Source of the DNA: Chitinispirillales bacterium | Lineage (GTDB): Bacteria > Fibrobacterota > Chitinivibrionia > Chitinivibrionales > Chitinispirillaceae | Length of the DNA: 64,000 nucleotides | Reading direction: 5' to 3' | Assembly (NCBI GenBank): GCA_031254105.1 | Contig: JAIRVB010000021.1 | Coordinates: 62,001 to 126,000, forward strand | Shown here: piece by piece, positions 1 to 8,707 of the stretch | Layout: the number at the start of each line of letters is the position of its first letter | Position numbering within the stretch: position 1 is the stretch's first letter | The notes under the pieces: generated by a model | Databases searched by the model: none | Seen by the model: only the letters and a program-made list of their open reading frames with translations | Told to the model about the DNA's origin: nothing | Program-made: the position numbers and the translations under genes

Positions 1-2
1 AG

Positions 3-95
3 CAGATTCCCGGGCTTCTGCGGAAAGTTTATAAAATTTCCGCTCGGCTTCGCGGCGAAGTCAGAAAATTTTTTGATGAAATTAATTTGAAATAG
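3..95 (+). CDS. C-terminal end of a gene cut by the window edge
   Basis: An open frame enters from the left edge and stops at TAG 93-95, giving about 30 residues ending in ...FFDEINLK. The tail is basic and amphipathic, as expected of a protein C-terminus, and has no stops. Too little is visible to name a product. About 230 bp without a recognisable gene follow before the next coding region. Confidence 0.45.
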   Translation, partial: QIPGLLRKVYKISARLRGEVRKFFDEINLK

Positions 96-131
96 TCAAT
101 CTTATTTGATTACTGAGATTATCTGAAAAAA

Positions 132-155
132 ATGGGGATTCCTAAGAATCCCCAT
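132..155 (-). terminator. Rho-independent terminator for the minus strand
   Basis: A perfect 10-bp stem (ATGGGGATTC / GAATCCCCAT, 4-nt loop). Read on the minus strand it is followed by six T residues (126-131). It lies about 170 bp past the stop of the peptidase at 329-1300 and probably ends that transcript. Confidence 0.75.
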
Positions 156-328
156 CCCCCTCAAGCGTTGCACTTGAAAGTCCCATCATCATCACACACA
201 TCTACCATTTGCATGGCATTACACCTAAGAAAAATATAAATAATATTCTCACAGCGCGCAACACGTTTTTTATATTTTTTTGCTCAGAAAGAGAGTGAGG
301 AAGTTCAAGGGCTGAACCGCTGTGCTTC

Positions 329-1300
329 TCACAACTCTTCCAGAATCTTTACAAGATAGTCATATACCCTGTTATATGAGGATAAACTCATTCTTTCATC
401 AGGAGTGTGGATGTTTTGAATTGTGGGGCCGATTGAAATCATGTCTGCTTCAGGCATTCTGGCGGCAAACGCCATACACTCAACTCCGGCGACTCTGTTA
501 TTGATACTTGCGATTACCGGCTCTTCTTTATAGAAATCTTTAAACACCTTCACCATTTTATCTCTCAGCGGCGAATCTTCCCTGTAAGGCCAGTCGGGAA
601 GGTTTGCTATTTTAGCCAGAGCTTTGGGAAGCATGGGTATAATTATTTCAGGATTATCATTCTGTTTACTGCCTGCAAGAAGAAATTTTTCTGTTATGTT
701 ATCCAGATTAATAAGCCGTTGGCCGCTTAATTTTGATACGTCAAAATATAACGCTCCAATAAGTCCGATCTCTTCCTGGACTGTCAGCAAAGCTTCGACT
801 GGAGGATGAGAGATGCAGTTTGAAGCAAGTATTGCCATGATCATGGAAACCCCGCTCCCATTATCCGCGCCGAGAGTCGTTCTATCTTGTGATCTTACCC
901 AATCTCCCTCAATAACGGGTATAATAGGGTCTGTCTCAAAATTATGGTTTACAGCTAAGTCTTTATTGCAAACCATATCAATATGCGCCTGTAAAATGAT
1001 GGGCGGCTCACTTTCCCGCCCTTTCGAACCTTGCTTTTTGATAAGCAGATTAAACATGGCGTCTTGAAATATTTCAAATCCCAGCTGCTCCGCAAACGAC
1101 TTCAGGTAATCGCTCGCGGCTTTTTCACTTCCGGTACAGCGAGGCAGTTTAGACAGGTCTACAAAATATTCATACGGAGTTTTTGCGGCAACATCTTCCG
1201 TGCAGCCGCATTGATTACTGTTTGTGCCTGTATCGCCGCAGTATGTTAACAGTACGCACAATACAAACGGTACAAAAAGAATGTGTTTGTGTTTTTTCAT
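329..1300 (-). CDS. PepD-like M20 peptidase lipoprotein lacking the lid domain
   Basis: Resembles the catalytic domain of aminoacyl-histidine dipeptidase PepD (family M20C). The dizinc ligands and catalytic acid can be followed: H106 in QAHIDMV, D146 in LGADNG, E176/E177 in VQEEIGL, D200 in INLD and H298 in NIHTPDE. PepD proteins have about 480 residues; this one has 323. The gap falls just after INLD, where the lid/dimerisation domain would be inserted, so both halves of the catalytic fold are kept and the lid is absent. The usual HAGLEC motif reads NRVAGVEC, so a substrate-side His is changed. The N-terminus is a lipoprotein signal with Cys21 (LLTYC), predicting an envelope location. It lies 24 bp behind the membrane regulator on the same strand, a probable operon. 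Substrate is unknown. Confidence 0.8.
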   Translation of the reverse strand: MKKHKHILFVPFVLCVLLTYCGDTGTNSNQCGCTEDVAAKTPYEYFVDLSKLPRCTGSEKAASDYLKSFAEQLGFEIFQDAMFNLLIKKQGSKGRESEPPIILQAHIDMVCNKDLAVNHNFETDPIIPVIEGDWVRSQDRTTLGADNGSGVSMIMAILASNCISHPPVEALLTVQEEIGLIGALYFDVSKLSGQRLINLDNITEKFLLAGSKQNDNPEIIIPMLPKALAKIANLPDWPYREDSPLRDKMVKVFKDFYKEEPVIASINNRVAGVECMAFAARMPEADMISIGPTIQNIHTPDERMSLSSYNRVYDYLVKILEEL

Positions 1301-1324
1301 AGGTACTCTCCAAAATGCGTTTTT

Positions 1325-2851
1325 TTATTCATCGTCATCCTCCGCTTCTTCCATAATCTGTTTAAGTGACGCTGCGCGGCAGGTTTCCGGATCAACGTTC
1401 ATACATATTTTATATTGTTCTATAAAAACAGAAGCGTTGCCAAAACCGCTCATAACCGCAATACTGTTTATATCAAGATCGGGATTTCTCATCAGACTTT
1501 GCGCACGTCTTAGGCGTCTGAAGGAGAGCAGCTGATCGAAATCGCAGTCAAGCTCTTGTCTGATAGCTGTAGTTACTTTTTCCTCCGTTTGGTTTACTAT
1601 TTTAAGCGCCTCTTCCAAACAAAAATTTTCACTCGAAAGATGTTCTTCAATGCAACCGGTAATCATTTCCAAAAGAGGTGAGAAACCTTGCGCTTCTGTT
1701 TTCTCATAATGAGCGCTCTTACGCTTTTGTAAAATAGTGTGTAAAGCGGTCAGAACAAGTATCAAAATAGTAACCGCCGCTAAGAAAACAAACACAGCCT
1801 TAAGAGCGAACCACGCCTGGCTCAGCCGCGCGGTTCCCCAGCTTTTGGGACTGTAACGGTTAAATTGTTCTGCGTCGGCCCACGAATAAAACTGCTGCTT
1901 TCCTGTTTCATCCGTTCTCATCAAAGAAACATCAAAACCGAATTTTGAAGGAGGGAATTCTTTATCGGACAGAACAAAAAACGGAATTATAGCTTCAATT
2001 ATATACCCGTTTGAATCAATAACTTTTTTCCACTCCATCTCTTTTGTGATTAGTATGCTGACGCTATCGGAAAGAATGCCGCCGCTGTCGTTGAGCTCCG
2101 CGACAAACGAGTTGCTTCTGCTGCGAGGGCTGAAGCGGATAGTTCTGTGATTAATACCCGCAAAGCTGGAGCGGTTTCGACGGAGATCTGCGTGCAGTTC
2201 TATAAAATCATTCGCCGTGACCGGATTACCTTTTACTTCAGCTATAAAAAAAAGTTTCGCGCTTGTCCATAGAAGCTTGAAGTTTGCGAAATCTCCAATT
2301 GATACGCTCTCCACATCTTTCCATTTAGACAAGTCACAATCAATAGTGAAATGATCCGGTTTAGTTGTTTCCATGATGCGGTAGCTTTGTTTGGAAGGAG
2401 GTTTTTTACCTCGGTCAAGAACCCAGCGGTGAGGCAGAGGCGGTGAATTTATAATAAGAGAATCGGAGTAAAAAAGGGTGTATCCGAACTGCAGATGTAT
2501 CTGATCCTGATCCGCAACGGAAGCGCAGTTCCATACGGCTCTATAGGGGGGGGAGGTAAATACGCCCAATGTATCAACCTCTCTTTGCGAATGATGAACA
2601 AACAGAATAACAGAATCGACCTTACGCAAAGGTTCTATTTCGTAAACAACAATATCCGATTTCAAAATAGAACGGACGGATGGCGAAACAATGCGGGCGC
2701 TGTCAGCGGTGATTATTGTTTTGACAGCGGGGATAATCTCAGCGCTGTCTGCGTGCCGCTTAAGTATAATAAGTTCAACCCCAAAAATGGAAAAATATGA
2801 ACATAAAATAAGCATCACGGTCAATAATAATTTGGGGTATGTTTTTTCCAT
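1325..2851 (-). CDS. Membrane one-component regulator: CBM9-like sensor, TM, AraC-type HTH
   Basis: This 508-residue protein has an N-terminal membrane anchor (about 8-27). A long exported segment follows, containing a CBM9-like beta-sandwich (about 150-335) with the typical FTIDCDLSKWKDVESV opening and a late YSWADAEQFN segment. A second hydrophobic helix (about 345-372) and a cytoplasmic C-terminal AraC/XylS-type HTH (about 400-495, ...LLSFRRLRRAQSLMRN...INSIAVMSGFGNASVFI) complete it. The architecture predicts direct coupling of a periplasmic carbohydrate signal to DNA binding without a kinase. Ligand and targets are inferred only. It is divergent from pyk and upstream of the PepD-like gene. 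The acidic tail (EEAEDDDE) is unusual for an AraC domain. Confidence 0.75.
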   Translation of the reverse strand: MEKTYPKLLLTVMLILCSYFSIFGVELIILKRHADSAEIIPAVKTIITADSARIVSPSVRSILKSDIVVYEIEPLRKVDSVILFVHHSQREVDTLGVFTSPPYRAVWNCASVADQDQIHLQFGYTLFYSDSLIINSPPLPHRWVLDRGKKPPSKQSYRIMETTKPDHFTIDCDLSKWKDVESVSIGDFANFKLLWTSAKLFFIAEVKGNPVTANDFIELHADLRRNRSSFAGINHRTIRFSPRSRSNSFVAELNDSGGILSDSVSILITKEMEWKKVIDSNGYIIEAIIPFFVLSDKEFPPSKFGFDVSLMRTDETGKQQFYSWADAEQFNRYSPKSWGTARLSQAWFALKAVFVFLAAVTILILVLTALHTILQKRKSAHYEKTEAQGFSPLLEMITGCIEEHLSSENFCLEEALKIVNQTEEKVTTAIRQELDCDFDQLLSFRRLRRAQSLMRNPDLDINSIAVMSGFGNASVFIEQYKICMNVDPETCRAASLKQIMEEAEDDDE

Positions 2852-2967
2852 ATAATGAAAAATATAGTTGCCGCGCCATTATCTATATTATATTTCGGTT
2901 GTTGTATATATACGCAAAAAGTGCGGATGTCTGATAATCACCCTTACAAAAGAGTATTTTACTATAT

Positions 2968-4404
2968 ATGACGCCACAACTTAAAAAAACCCGTATTGTC
3001 GCTACCCTTGGCCCTGCCAGCGGTTCTGCGGATATGATAAAAGCCCTTCTTCGCGAAGGGGTAAATGTGTTCCGGTTCAATTTTTCGCATGGTGATCATA
3101 AGAGCCACATTGCTAATTTGCGCGCCGTGTATGAGGTATCGCGTGAGCTTGATACCTATCCGGCGCTTCTTGCCGATCTTCAGGGGCCAAAGATTCGTAC
3201 CGGTAAAACTGAGGATAACGCTACGGTAACGCTTCAAACCGGTTGGCGCGTCATCATAACTTCAGAAGATGTTGTATGTACGGAAAGCATTATTTCTGTT
3301 GATCACCCAACTTTGGCTCAGGAGATCAAGGCGGGGCAGGAAATCGCCATAAACGATGGGCTCATACGGCTTAAGGTTGAACAGATTGACAGCGGCAACA
3401 AGATACACTGCATTGTTACCGACGGCGGTACATATTCTTCAAGAAAAGGGGTTAATCTTCCCAATATTCTGCTGAGTATACCCTCAGTAACGGAAAAAGA
3501 TAAAAAAGATCTTGAATTCATTCTCGCCAACCAGTTTCATTATGTCGCACTCTCTTTTGTAAGAACGGCGCGGGATCTCAGAGAACTCAAAACTATTATG
3601 GCCGGACGGCGCCCCGATTTAAAGATCATCGCAAAGATCGAAAAACCGGAAGCCGCGCAAAACATTGACTCTATTCTTGAAGAATGCGACGGGATCATGG
3701 TTGCGCGCGGAGATCTTGGGGTTGAAGCCTACCCTCAGCATGTACCGATTATACAAAAAGATCTCATCTATAAGGCTAACATGGCCGCAAAAGAGGTTAT
3801 CGTCGCAACGCAGATGCTTGAATCGATGATAGAAAATCCCGTACCGACCCGCGCGGAAGCCACCGATGTCGCTAACGCTATCTTTGACGGAACAGACGCG
3901 GTAATGCTTTCCGGAGAGACTGCTGTCGGCAAATACCCCAAAGCTGCAGTTCAAATGATGACTCAGATCGCCCAGGCTGCCGAAAGCAGCGGCTACTATC
4001 CAAAAGATATACACGATTTGTCAATATTAAACGGTTATCCGCCCTATGCCCTCTGTGAAGCTGCCGCTTATGCTTCAAAAGATCTGGGCCTGATTCCTAT
4101 TATTGTTATTACTATGTCCGGTGAAACCGCTCATTACCTTTCCAAGATTCGCTGCCAATCCCCTATATTTGCTTTTTCACCTCAGGAAAATATTGTACAC
4201 CAGCTCTCTCTGACGTGGAACGTACAGGCTCTGCAGCTTGATTTTGGGAAAGGAGATATTACCGACATTTTGCACAGAGCCGAACAAATGCTTATGGAAC
4301 GCAAGCTCGTGAATAATGAAGAGCTGGTTGCGGTGCTGGCCGGAAATACTCCGGTTAAGGGGGCAACGTCGTTTTTGAGGATAAAACTGGTTGGGGAAGT
4401 TTAA
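2968..4404 (+). CDS. pyk: Pyruvate kinase
   Basis: Catalyses PEP + ADP to pyruvate + ATP, the last step of glycolysis in the cytoplasm. The protein opens with KKTRIVATLGPAS, has the NFSHGD substrate segment, the catalytic lysine motif IIAKIEKPEA, MVARGDLGVE and the ATQMLESM helix. The 478-residue length is normal and includes the C-terminal allosteric domain. It is transcribed divergently from the AraC-type membrane regulator. The last codon abuts a convergent gene and the two stops share a TTAA. Confidence 0.97.
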   Translation: MTPQLKKTRIVATLGPASGSADMIKALLREGVNVFRFNFSHGDHKSHIANLRAVYEVSRELDTYPALLADLQGPKIRTGKTEDNATVTLQTGWRVIITSEDVVCTESIISVDHPTLAQEIKAGQEIAINDGLIRLKVEQIDSGNKIHCIVTDGGTYSSRKGVNLPNILLSIPSVTEKDKKDLEFILANQFHYVALSFVRTARDLRELKTIMAGRRPDLKIIAKIEKPEAAQNIDSILEECDGIMVARGDLGVEAYPQHVPIIQKDLIYKANMAAKEVIVATQMLESMIENPVPTRAEATDVANAIFDGTDAVMLSGETAVGKYPKAAVQMMTQIAQAAESSGYYPKDIHDLSILNGYPPYALCEAAAYASKDLGLIPIIVITMSGETAHYLSKIRCQSPIFAFSPQENIVHQLSLTWNVQALQLDFGKGDITDILHRAEQMLMERKLVNNEELVAVLAGNTPVKGATSFLRIKLVGEV

Positions 4405-4655
4405 CAATTAAAATTGTTCATTTTTGCGCTGATTAGTTTTTTTAAGTCATAAAGCTGATCAGCGTTTAACACCCGGTAATCCAGCCATCCTCCGCTGCTG
4501 CAGGGATACTTGTTATCCCAAAGAGATTTGGCATATTCGCTTAGATCATCATATATCGGTTTTACCGCGCTGTCAGAAATTTGAAGAAGCGCTGAAAAAG
4601 CGCCGCTCTCCGCAAAAACATCACAAATGTGTTTGATTTTTCGCACAGAATGCAT
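4401..4655 (-). CDS. Truncated DUF3788-like protein
   Basis: These 84 residues match, from memory of the family, only the C-terminal half of DUF3788 proteins: a GAFSALLQIS strand, an alpha-helical stretch, then SGGWLDYRVL followed by a DLKKLISAK end. DUF3788 proteins are about 140 residues. The frame stays open for about 23 codons upstream of the ATG and then meets TAA, with no better start, so the N-terminal half has been lost. It is convergent with pyk and its stop overlaps the pyk stop. It may be a remnant rather than a working gene. Confidence 0.5.
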   Translation of the reverse strand: MHSVRKIKHICDVFAESGAFSALLQISDSAVKPIYDDLSEYAKSLWDNKYPCSSGGWLDYRVLNADQLYDLKKLISAKMNNFNC

Positions 4656-4774
4656 TACCTTGCTAGGGGAAAATCTACCAGTCCCCAGGCAAATTTTGCC
4701 TAATAAAACCTTCTTATTGTCTATTTAATTTTAGAGCTCCTTAAAAATCAATATATTGTATAAAATATTAAACT

Positions 4775-4790
4775 TGGCGCAATTTGTGCT
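4775..4790 (+). promoter_or_regulatory. Sigma-54-type promoter
   Basis: The site reads TGGCGCAATTTGTGCT. It matches the -24/-12 consensus TGGCACGNNNNTTGCW at the invariant GG and GC with exact spacing (GG 4776-4777, GC 4788-4789). It lies about 95 bp upstream of the ATG at 4885, leaving a leader that contains a small GAGT/ACTC hairpin and a good GGGAGG ribosome site. No bacterial enhancer-binding protein gene is present in the window. Confidence 0.6.
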
Positions 4791-4884
4791 ATATATCTGT
4801 GCCATGAACACGTCCCCACCCGTGAATACGGAGGGACAAGGGAGTGCAGGGATGTACTCTTAACATCTAAACAGGGAGGTTGCT

Positions 4885-5898
4885 ATGCATGTCGGCGCTC
4901 ACGCCAGACCAGATGGTTATTGCGGTTCTTCTTCGCAAAAAACCGAAGTCAAAACAAACACACAGAGCTGCGGCACGAATTTTTCCAAGGTGCTGAATCA
5001 GTCAGTAGGAAGCTGTAAGAGTTCACCGGTAAAAACTAATGGAAATCACGGCAGTTCTCATGGGTCACACGGCTTGCACGGTTCTCATGGCCCGCGTTTA
5101 ATTCAGACTGCCGGACACTCGCATAGTCCGCATTTCAATCACAATAAACCTTCTCTTCATGGTACACCCTGTATGAACAGCACAGCGCAAAAGCCGTTGC
5201 AATTAACCATACAATCACAAACTTATGTGTCGGTAAGTTACAATTCGTATTCGTACACATCCGTAAACGCGGGCAGCGCAAATTTTAATCAACAAAGCTA
5301 TTACAGCAGTACGAAATCCGGTACAGCCGGAGCCAGCGCCGGATCAGTTCAAACCGGAGCCAATCCACTTTCAATGACCAGGACAGACCGCTTTTATTCA
5401 GGCGCCAACATGCTGCTGACAAAACACGGATATAAACCTTCCGATTTAACTGACAATAAAACCGGTAATCTTTGTCCTGATAAACTCAAAACCGCTTATC
5501 AAAAACACGGATATACAAATCTTAGTGATGGTTTACAAAAGGAATGGGAGTTAGAATATAAAGTCAGCATAACATATAAAACAGCCGCAACTTCCCTGAA
5601 AGATATTCTGGAAAAAAAAGGGCAGGTTGAAGATGATAAGTTTAAAATGCTGATGGATCTGGTATCAGGCGGTAAAGTAAGCGGAGGTAATGAGAAAGAG
5701 GGAAAGGAGATCGAAGATTTACTCAATAAAATCATAGAGGCGATTCAGACAGCGTTATCGACAAATTCAAATAAAACGCCTGACGACATAAAAAACATGT
5801 TAAAGGATGTTCTGCAAAAAGGGGAGAATAATAATCCTGAAATGGCAACACAAATTGTTGTGAAAAAAGAGGAGTTTTCTTTGACGAAAGCGGCTTAA
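4885..5898 (+). CDS. His/Gly/Ser-rich protein of unknown function
   Basis: I do not recognise a family. The 337 residues have no signal peptide. Residues about 50-100 are rich in His, Gly and Ser (HGSSHGSHGLHGSHG and similar), which could bind metal. A Tyr/Ser/Asn-rich low-complexity stretch follows to about 160. The last half is a more ordinary, helical, Lys/Glu-rich domain containing two KHGY motifs (LLTKHGYKPSDL and AYQKHGYTNL). GGGAGG lies 6 bp before the ATG. The gene stands alone with a sigma-54-type promoter in front and a strong terminator behind, so it is probably a separately controlled unit. Confidence 0.7.
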   Translation: MHVGAHARPDGYCGSSSQKTEVKTNTQSCGTNFSKVLNQSVGSCKSSPVKTNGNHGSSHGSHGLHGSHGPRLIQTAGHSHSPHFNHNKPSLHGTPCMNSTAQKPLQLTIQSQTYVSVSYNSYSYTSVNAGSANFNQQSYYSSTKSGTAGASAGSVQTGANPLSMTRTDRFYSGANMLLTKHGYKPSDLTDNKTGNLCPDKLKTAYQKHGYTNLSDGLQKEWELEYKVSITYKTAATSLKDILEKKGQVEDDKFKMLMDLVSGGKVSGGNEKEGKEIEDLLNKIIEAIQTALSTNSNKTPDDIKNMLKDVLQKGENNNPEMATQIVVKKEEFSLTKAA

Positions 5899-5910
5899 TC
5901 ACCAAAAAAC

Positions 5911-5931
5911 GGAACGACCGCTGGTCGTTCC
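5911..5931. repeat. REP-like palindrome, GGAACGACC type
   Basis: Arms GGAACGACC and GGTCGTTCC surround a GCT loop and are followed by CTAC. The same sequence, with the same flanks, recurs at 30835-30855. It is a member of the dispersed hairpin family described in the findings. Confidence 0.75.
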
Positions 5932-5944
5932 CTACGAAAGCGGG

Positions 5945-5983
5945 TATATGGGCGAATCTGTGTGTTCGCCCATATATCTTTTT
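5945..5983 (+). terminator. Rho-independent terminator
   Basis: A perfect 12-bp stem TATATGGGCGAA / TTCGCCCATATA with an 8-nt loop is followed by CTTTTT. It ends the gene at 4885-5898 and sits just before the convergent galE stop. Confidence 0.85.
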
Positions 5984-5988
5984 ACCTA

Positions 5989-6966
5989 TCAGCTGCTGAA
6001 CTGTTTTTGATAAATATTCCACGTACTTGCTATAAGCGTTCTCACATCGCTTGAGCGGGCTTTCCATCCAAGAATTTCTTTTGCCTTAGTTGAGGAAGCC
6101 ACTACCCGCGCAGGGTCTCCGGGCCGTCTGTCCACTACTACGGCCGGTACCGGGCGGCCTGTTACTTCACGAGCGGTTTCAAGCATAGATTTTACGCTGA
6201 TCCCATTCTCGCTTCCTAAATTTACAATGAAACTTTTGCTTTGTGATACAAGATGTTCAAGAGCGAGCGCGTGCGCTTCCGCCAAATCACTCACATGTAC
6301 ATAATCCCTTATACAGGTGCCGTCGGGAGTATCCCAGTCATCACCAAAAATTTCAAGCTTTTCTCTAACCCTTGCCGCCGTCTCCATAATTACCGGAAGC
6401 AGATTGTTCGGATTACGCTCAAGACCTGTAACTCTGCCCGCGGAGTCATAACCCGCGGCATTAAAATACCGCAAGGCTGCGTATCGAATCCCTTTGAGTT
6501 TGTCGTACCAATCAAGAAAACGTTCCATCTCAAGCTTTGTAAACCCGTAGTAATTTTCAGGGTTTACAGGATGCTCTTCATCCATAGGTAAATAGCGAGG
6601 TTCCCCATATACTGCCGCTGATGAGGAGAATACGACAGCGCCTATTTTTGCGGAAGCGGCGCAGTTAAGAATATTGAGCGTGCCGGTGATGTTATTTACA
6701 GAGTATTTTTCGGGATGCGTCATCGACTCACCTGCGGCTTTAAAAGCAGCTAAGTGGATGAGAGCGTCAAAGCCGCTGTTCATTGTATTAGACAACGCGG
6801 AAGTATCGAGAATGTCGCCATGTATGAATTCAGCTTCACTAAAAAGATTCTCTTTGCAGCCGCTTGACAAGTTGTCAAAAACAGCAACCTTACAGCCTCT
6901 ATCTAAAAGAGTGCGGCTTACGTGACTTCCTATATATCCGGCTCCGCCGATTACAAGCACTTTCAT
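5989..6966 (-). CDS. galE: UDP-glucose 4-epimerase
   Basis: A short-chain dehydrogenase/reductase of 325 residues, interconverting UDP-glucose and UDP-galactose for envelope polysaccharides. Visible features are the NAD-binding GGAGYIGSH at residues 7-15, the SSSAAVYGEP strand with the catalytic Ser/Thr region, the YYGFTK catalytic Tyr/Lys pair and the LRYFNAAGYD segment. Length is normal for GalE. It follows the S1-domain gene on the same strand but about 100 bp away with a palindrome between, so co-transcription is uncertain. Confidence 0.93.
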   Translation of the reverse strand: MKVLVIGGAGYIGSHVSRTLLDRGCKVAVFDNLSSGCKENLFSEAEFIHGDILDTSALSNTMNSGFDALIHLAAFKAAGESMTHPEKYSVNNITGTLNILNCAASAKIGAVVFSSSAAVYGEPRYLPMDEEHPVNPENYYGFTKLEMERFLDWYDKLKGIRYAALRYFNAAGYDSAGRVTGLERNPNNLLPVIMETAARVREKLEIFGDDWDTPDGTCIRDYVHVSDLAEAHALALEHLVSQSKSFIVNLGSENGISVKSMLETAREVTGRPVPAVVVDRRPGDPARVVASSTKAKEILGWKARSSDVRTLIASTWNIYQKQFSS

Positions 6967-7033
6967 TGCAGCTTTTTGCTCCCGCTAAAAGAATAAGGCG
7001 TATGAGATACGCTCTTCCAATACCCCCATGTAC

Positions 7034-7053
7034 GGGTGTTGCGTGCAACACCC
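7034..7053. repeat. REP-like palindrome, GGGTGTTGC type
   Basis: Arms GGGTGTTGC and GCAACACCC are separated by GT. It lies just past the stop of the S1-domain gene. Its left flank ATGTAC resembles the ATGTAAG frame of the dispersed hairpin family, and its arms pair like those of the copy at 18402-18421. Confidence 0.65.
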
Positions 7054-7068
7054 TCTCTCTCTACCTCT

Positions 7069-8559
7069 CTACTTTTTATTCTTCAAAGCAGCCTTGAGCG
7101 CGTCGCCGAATGCGGTTGAAGGACTTTCCGCGGTTTTCTTTTCCGCTTTAGCTTTCTGCTCTTTGAGATACTGCTTTGTTTCTTCACTCTCTTTTTTCAC
7201 CTCACTGACACCCATCGAAAGAGAGATGCGTCTGCTTTCGATATCAATTGATTCAACCTGAACCGTCACCTCATCGCCCGGTTTAAGAGAATCCTTTTTA
7301 TCAGCTGTCATGTTTGCAAATACAAGCAGACCGGTAATGCCTTGCGCCAAGTCAATAAAGTAACCGAACTTGGCCTTTTTTGCTACAGTACCTGCAACAT
7401 CCGCGCCAACAGCGAGTTTCTCCTCGATTCCGTTCCATGGATCATCGGCCACATCTTTAAGGGTAAGCGAAACTGATTTTTTATTTTCATCAATAGCAAG
7501 CACCGTCACTTTTACCATCTGTCCGGCCTTTACAACTTCAGATGGGTGATGCACCCGCCTGCCCCAGGCCATTTCCGACACATGAACAAGCCCCTCTACG
7601 CCGGGGATGACCTCAACGAAAGCTCCAAAATCCGCTAAACGCGTGACTTTGCCGTCAATTGACTGCCCGACACTCACATTCTGCGATACTTTTGTCCATG
7701 GATCGTCAAATACCTGTTTTATTGATAAAGAAATTTTTGAGCTGCGCAGCTGTTCCTTGCGCTCTACCTTTAGAACTACAAATTCCACTTCCTGTCCAAC
7801 GGTAAAAGAGTCGGAAAGATTATGAGCGCGCTCCCACGACACTTCCGATATGTGAACCAAACCTTCAAGATCGCCGCTTTGAACAAAGAGACCAAATTCC
7901 GCTATTTTTGAGATTTTTCCTTTAAGTACAGCATGCGTTTTTACAGCGTCCTCAAGTTTCTTAAGCTGCTCCTCCATCCCTGCCTCAAAAAGAGGGATGC
8001 GGCTCAGGACAATATTCTTTCCGCCTTCAGTTATGCGTGTTATCACAAAGTCAAGCGTCTTGTTCAGATATTCATTGACGTCTGCTGTAAACTTAACGTC
8101 AATCTGGCTAACCGGACAAAAAGCCCTGTGTCCCATAACTTTAACGTTGAGGCCGGCTTTACTTACTCCGGTAACTTTACCCTGAACAGGCATGCGGTTG
8201 TTAAGAGCGTCCAAAAGTGTTTGAATCCCTACGCTCTGCCCGCCAAGACTTTTGCTCACGATAGTCTCGCCCGCGGATTGCGAAACAATAAAGCCGCTCA
8301 CCTCATCATCCACTTTTACGCTCAAAGCGCCCTGAGCATCCACAAACTCAGACACTTTCATGAGCGCTTCATTCTTAGCGCCGGTATCAATGTATAGATA
8401 ATCAGAACCGATTCGCGTAATTTTGCCGCTTACCTTATCGCCCTTAGCATAGTTTTTTATCTTTTTATCATACCCATCAAGCATCTTCATCAGCTCATCG
8501 GATTTTTTGCCTTCTGAATTGTCTTCATCAAAAAAACTGTCGTGGTTTTTGTCAAGCAT
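7069..8559 (-). CDS. rpsA: S1-domain RNA-binding protein, ribosomal protein S1-like
   Basis: Five S1 (OB-fold) domains can be followed, starting near residues 42 (GDKVSGKITRIG), 122 (VQGKVTGVSKAGL), 212 (LKGKISKIAEFGLFV), 299 (IDGKVTRLADFGAFVEV) and 385 (VAGTVAKKAKFGYFI). Domains 3 and 4 carry the typical GLVHISE/GLVHVSE ends. The tail is lysine-rich. At 496 residues it is shorter than six-domain S1 of Escherichia coli (557) but in the range of S1 homologues of other phyla. Role: mRNA binding on the ribosome or general RNA binding. The symbol is by family; a paralogue elsewhere in the genome cannot be excluded. Confidence 0.85.
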   Translation of the reverse strand: MLDKNHDSFFDEDNSEGKKSDELMKMLDGYDKKIKNYAKGDKVSGKITRIGSDYLYIDTGAKNEALMKVSEFVDAQGALSVKVDDEVSGFIVSQSAGETIVSKSLGGQSVGIQTLLDALNNRMPVQGKVTGVSKAGLNVKVMGHRAFCPVSQIDVKFTADVNEYLNKTLDFVITRITEGGKNIVLSRIPLFEAGMEEQLKKLEDAVKTHAVLKGKISKIAEFGLFVQSGDLEGLVHISEVSWERAHNLSDSFTVGQEVEFVVLKVERKEQLRSSKISLSIKQVFDDPWTKVSQNVSVGQSIDGKVTRLADFGAFVEVIPGVEGLVHVSEMAWGRRVHHPSEVVKAGQMVKVTVLAIDENKKSVSLTLKDVADDPWNGIEEKLAVGADVAGTVAKKAKFGYFIDLAQGITGLLVFANMTADKKDSLKPGDEVTVQVESIDIESRRISLSMGVSEVKKESEETKQYLKEQKAKAEKKTAESPSTAFGDALKAALKNKK

Positions 8560-8707
8560 AGCAATATCTCTCCCAAAAGTTAGGTAGGCTTGTAATTATA
8601 GCAACCTTAAAAAATAGCATTTAGAGGGCTTAAATTACAAATATATTGATTATAATAGTTGCAAATTCCTTTTTTTGGCTTTAAAATATAGTAAAGGAGG
8701 GAATACT

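Noticed and set aside
7933-8397. 154-codon plus-strand frame opposite the S1 gene
   Set aside because: Antisense shadow of repeated S1 domains, no ribosome site or family.
8659-8687. TTGCAA-17-TAAAAT as promoter of the PL14-like gene
   Set aside because: The start site would fall on the ribosome-binding site, leaving no room for translation initiation.
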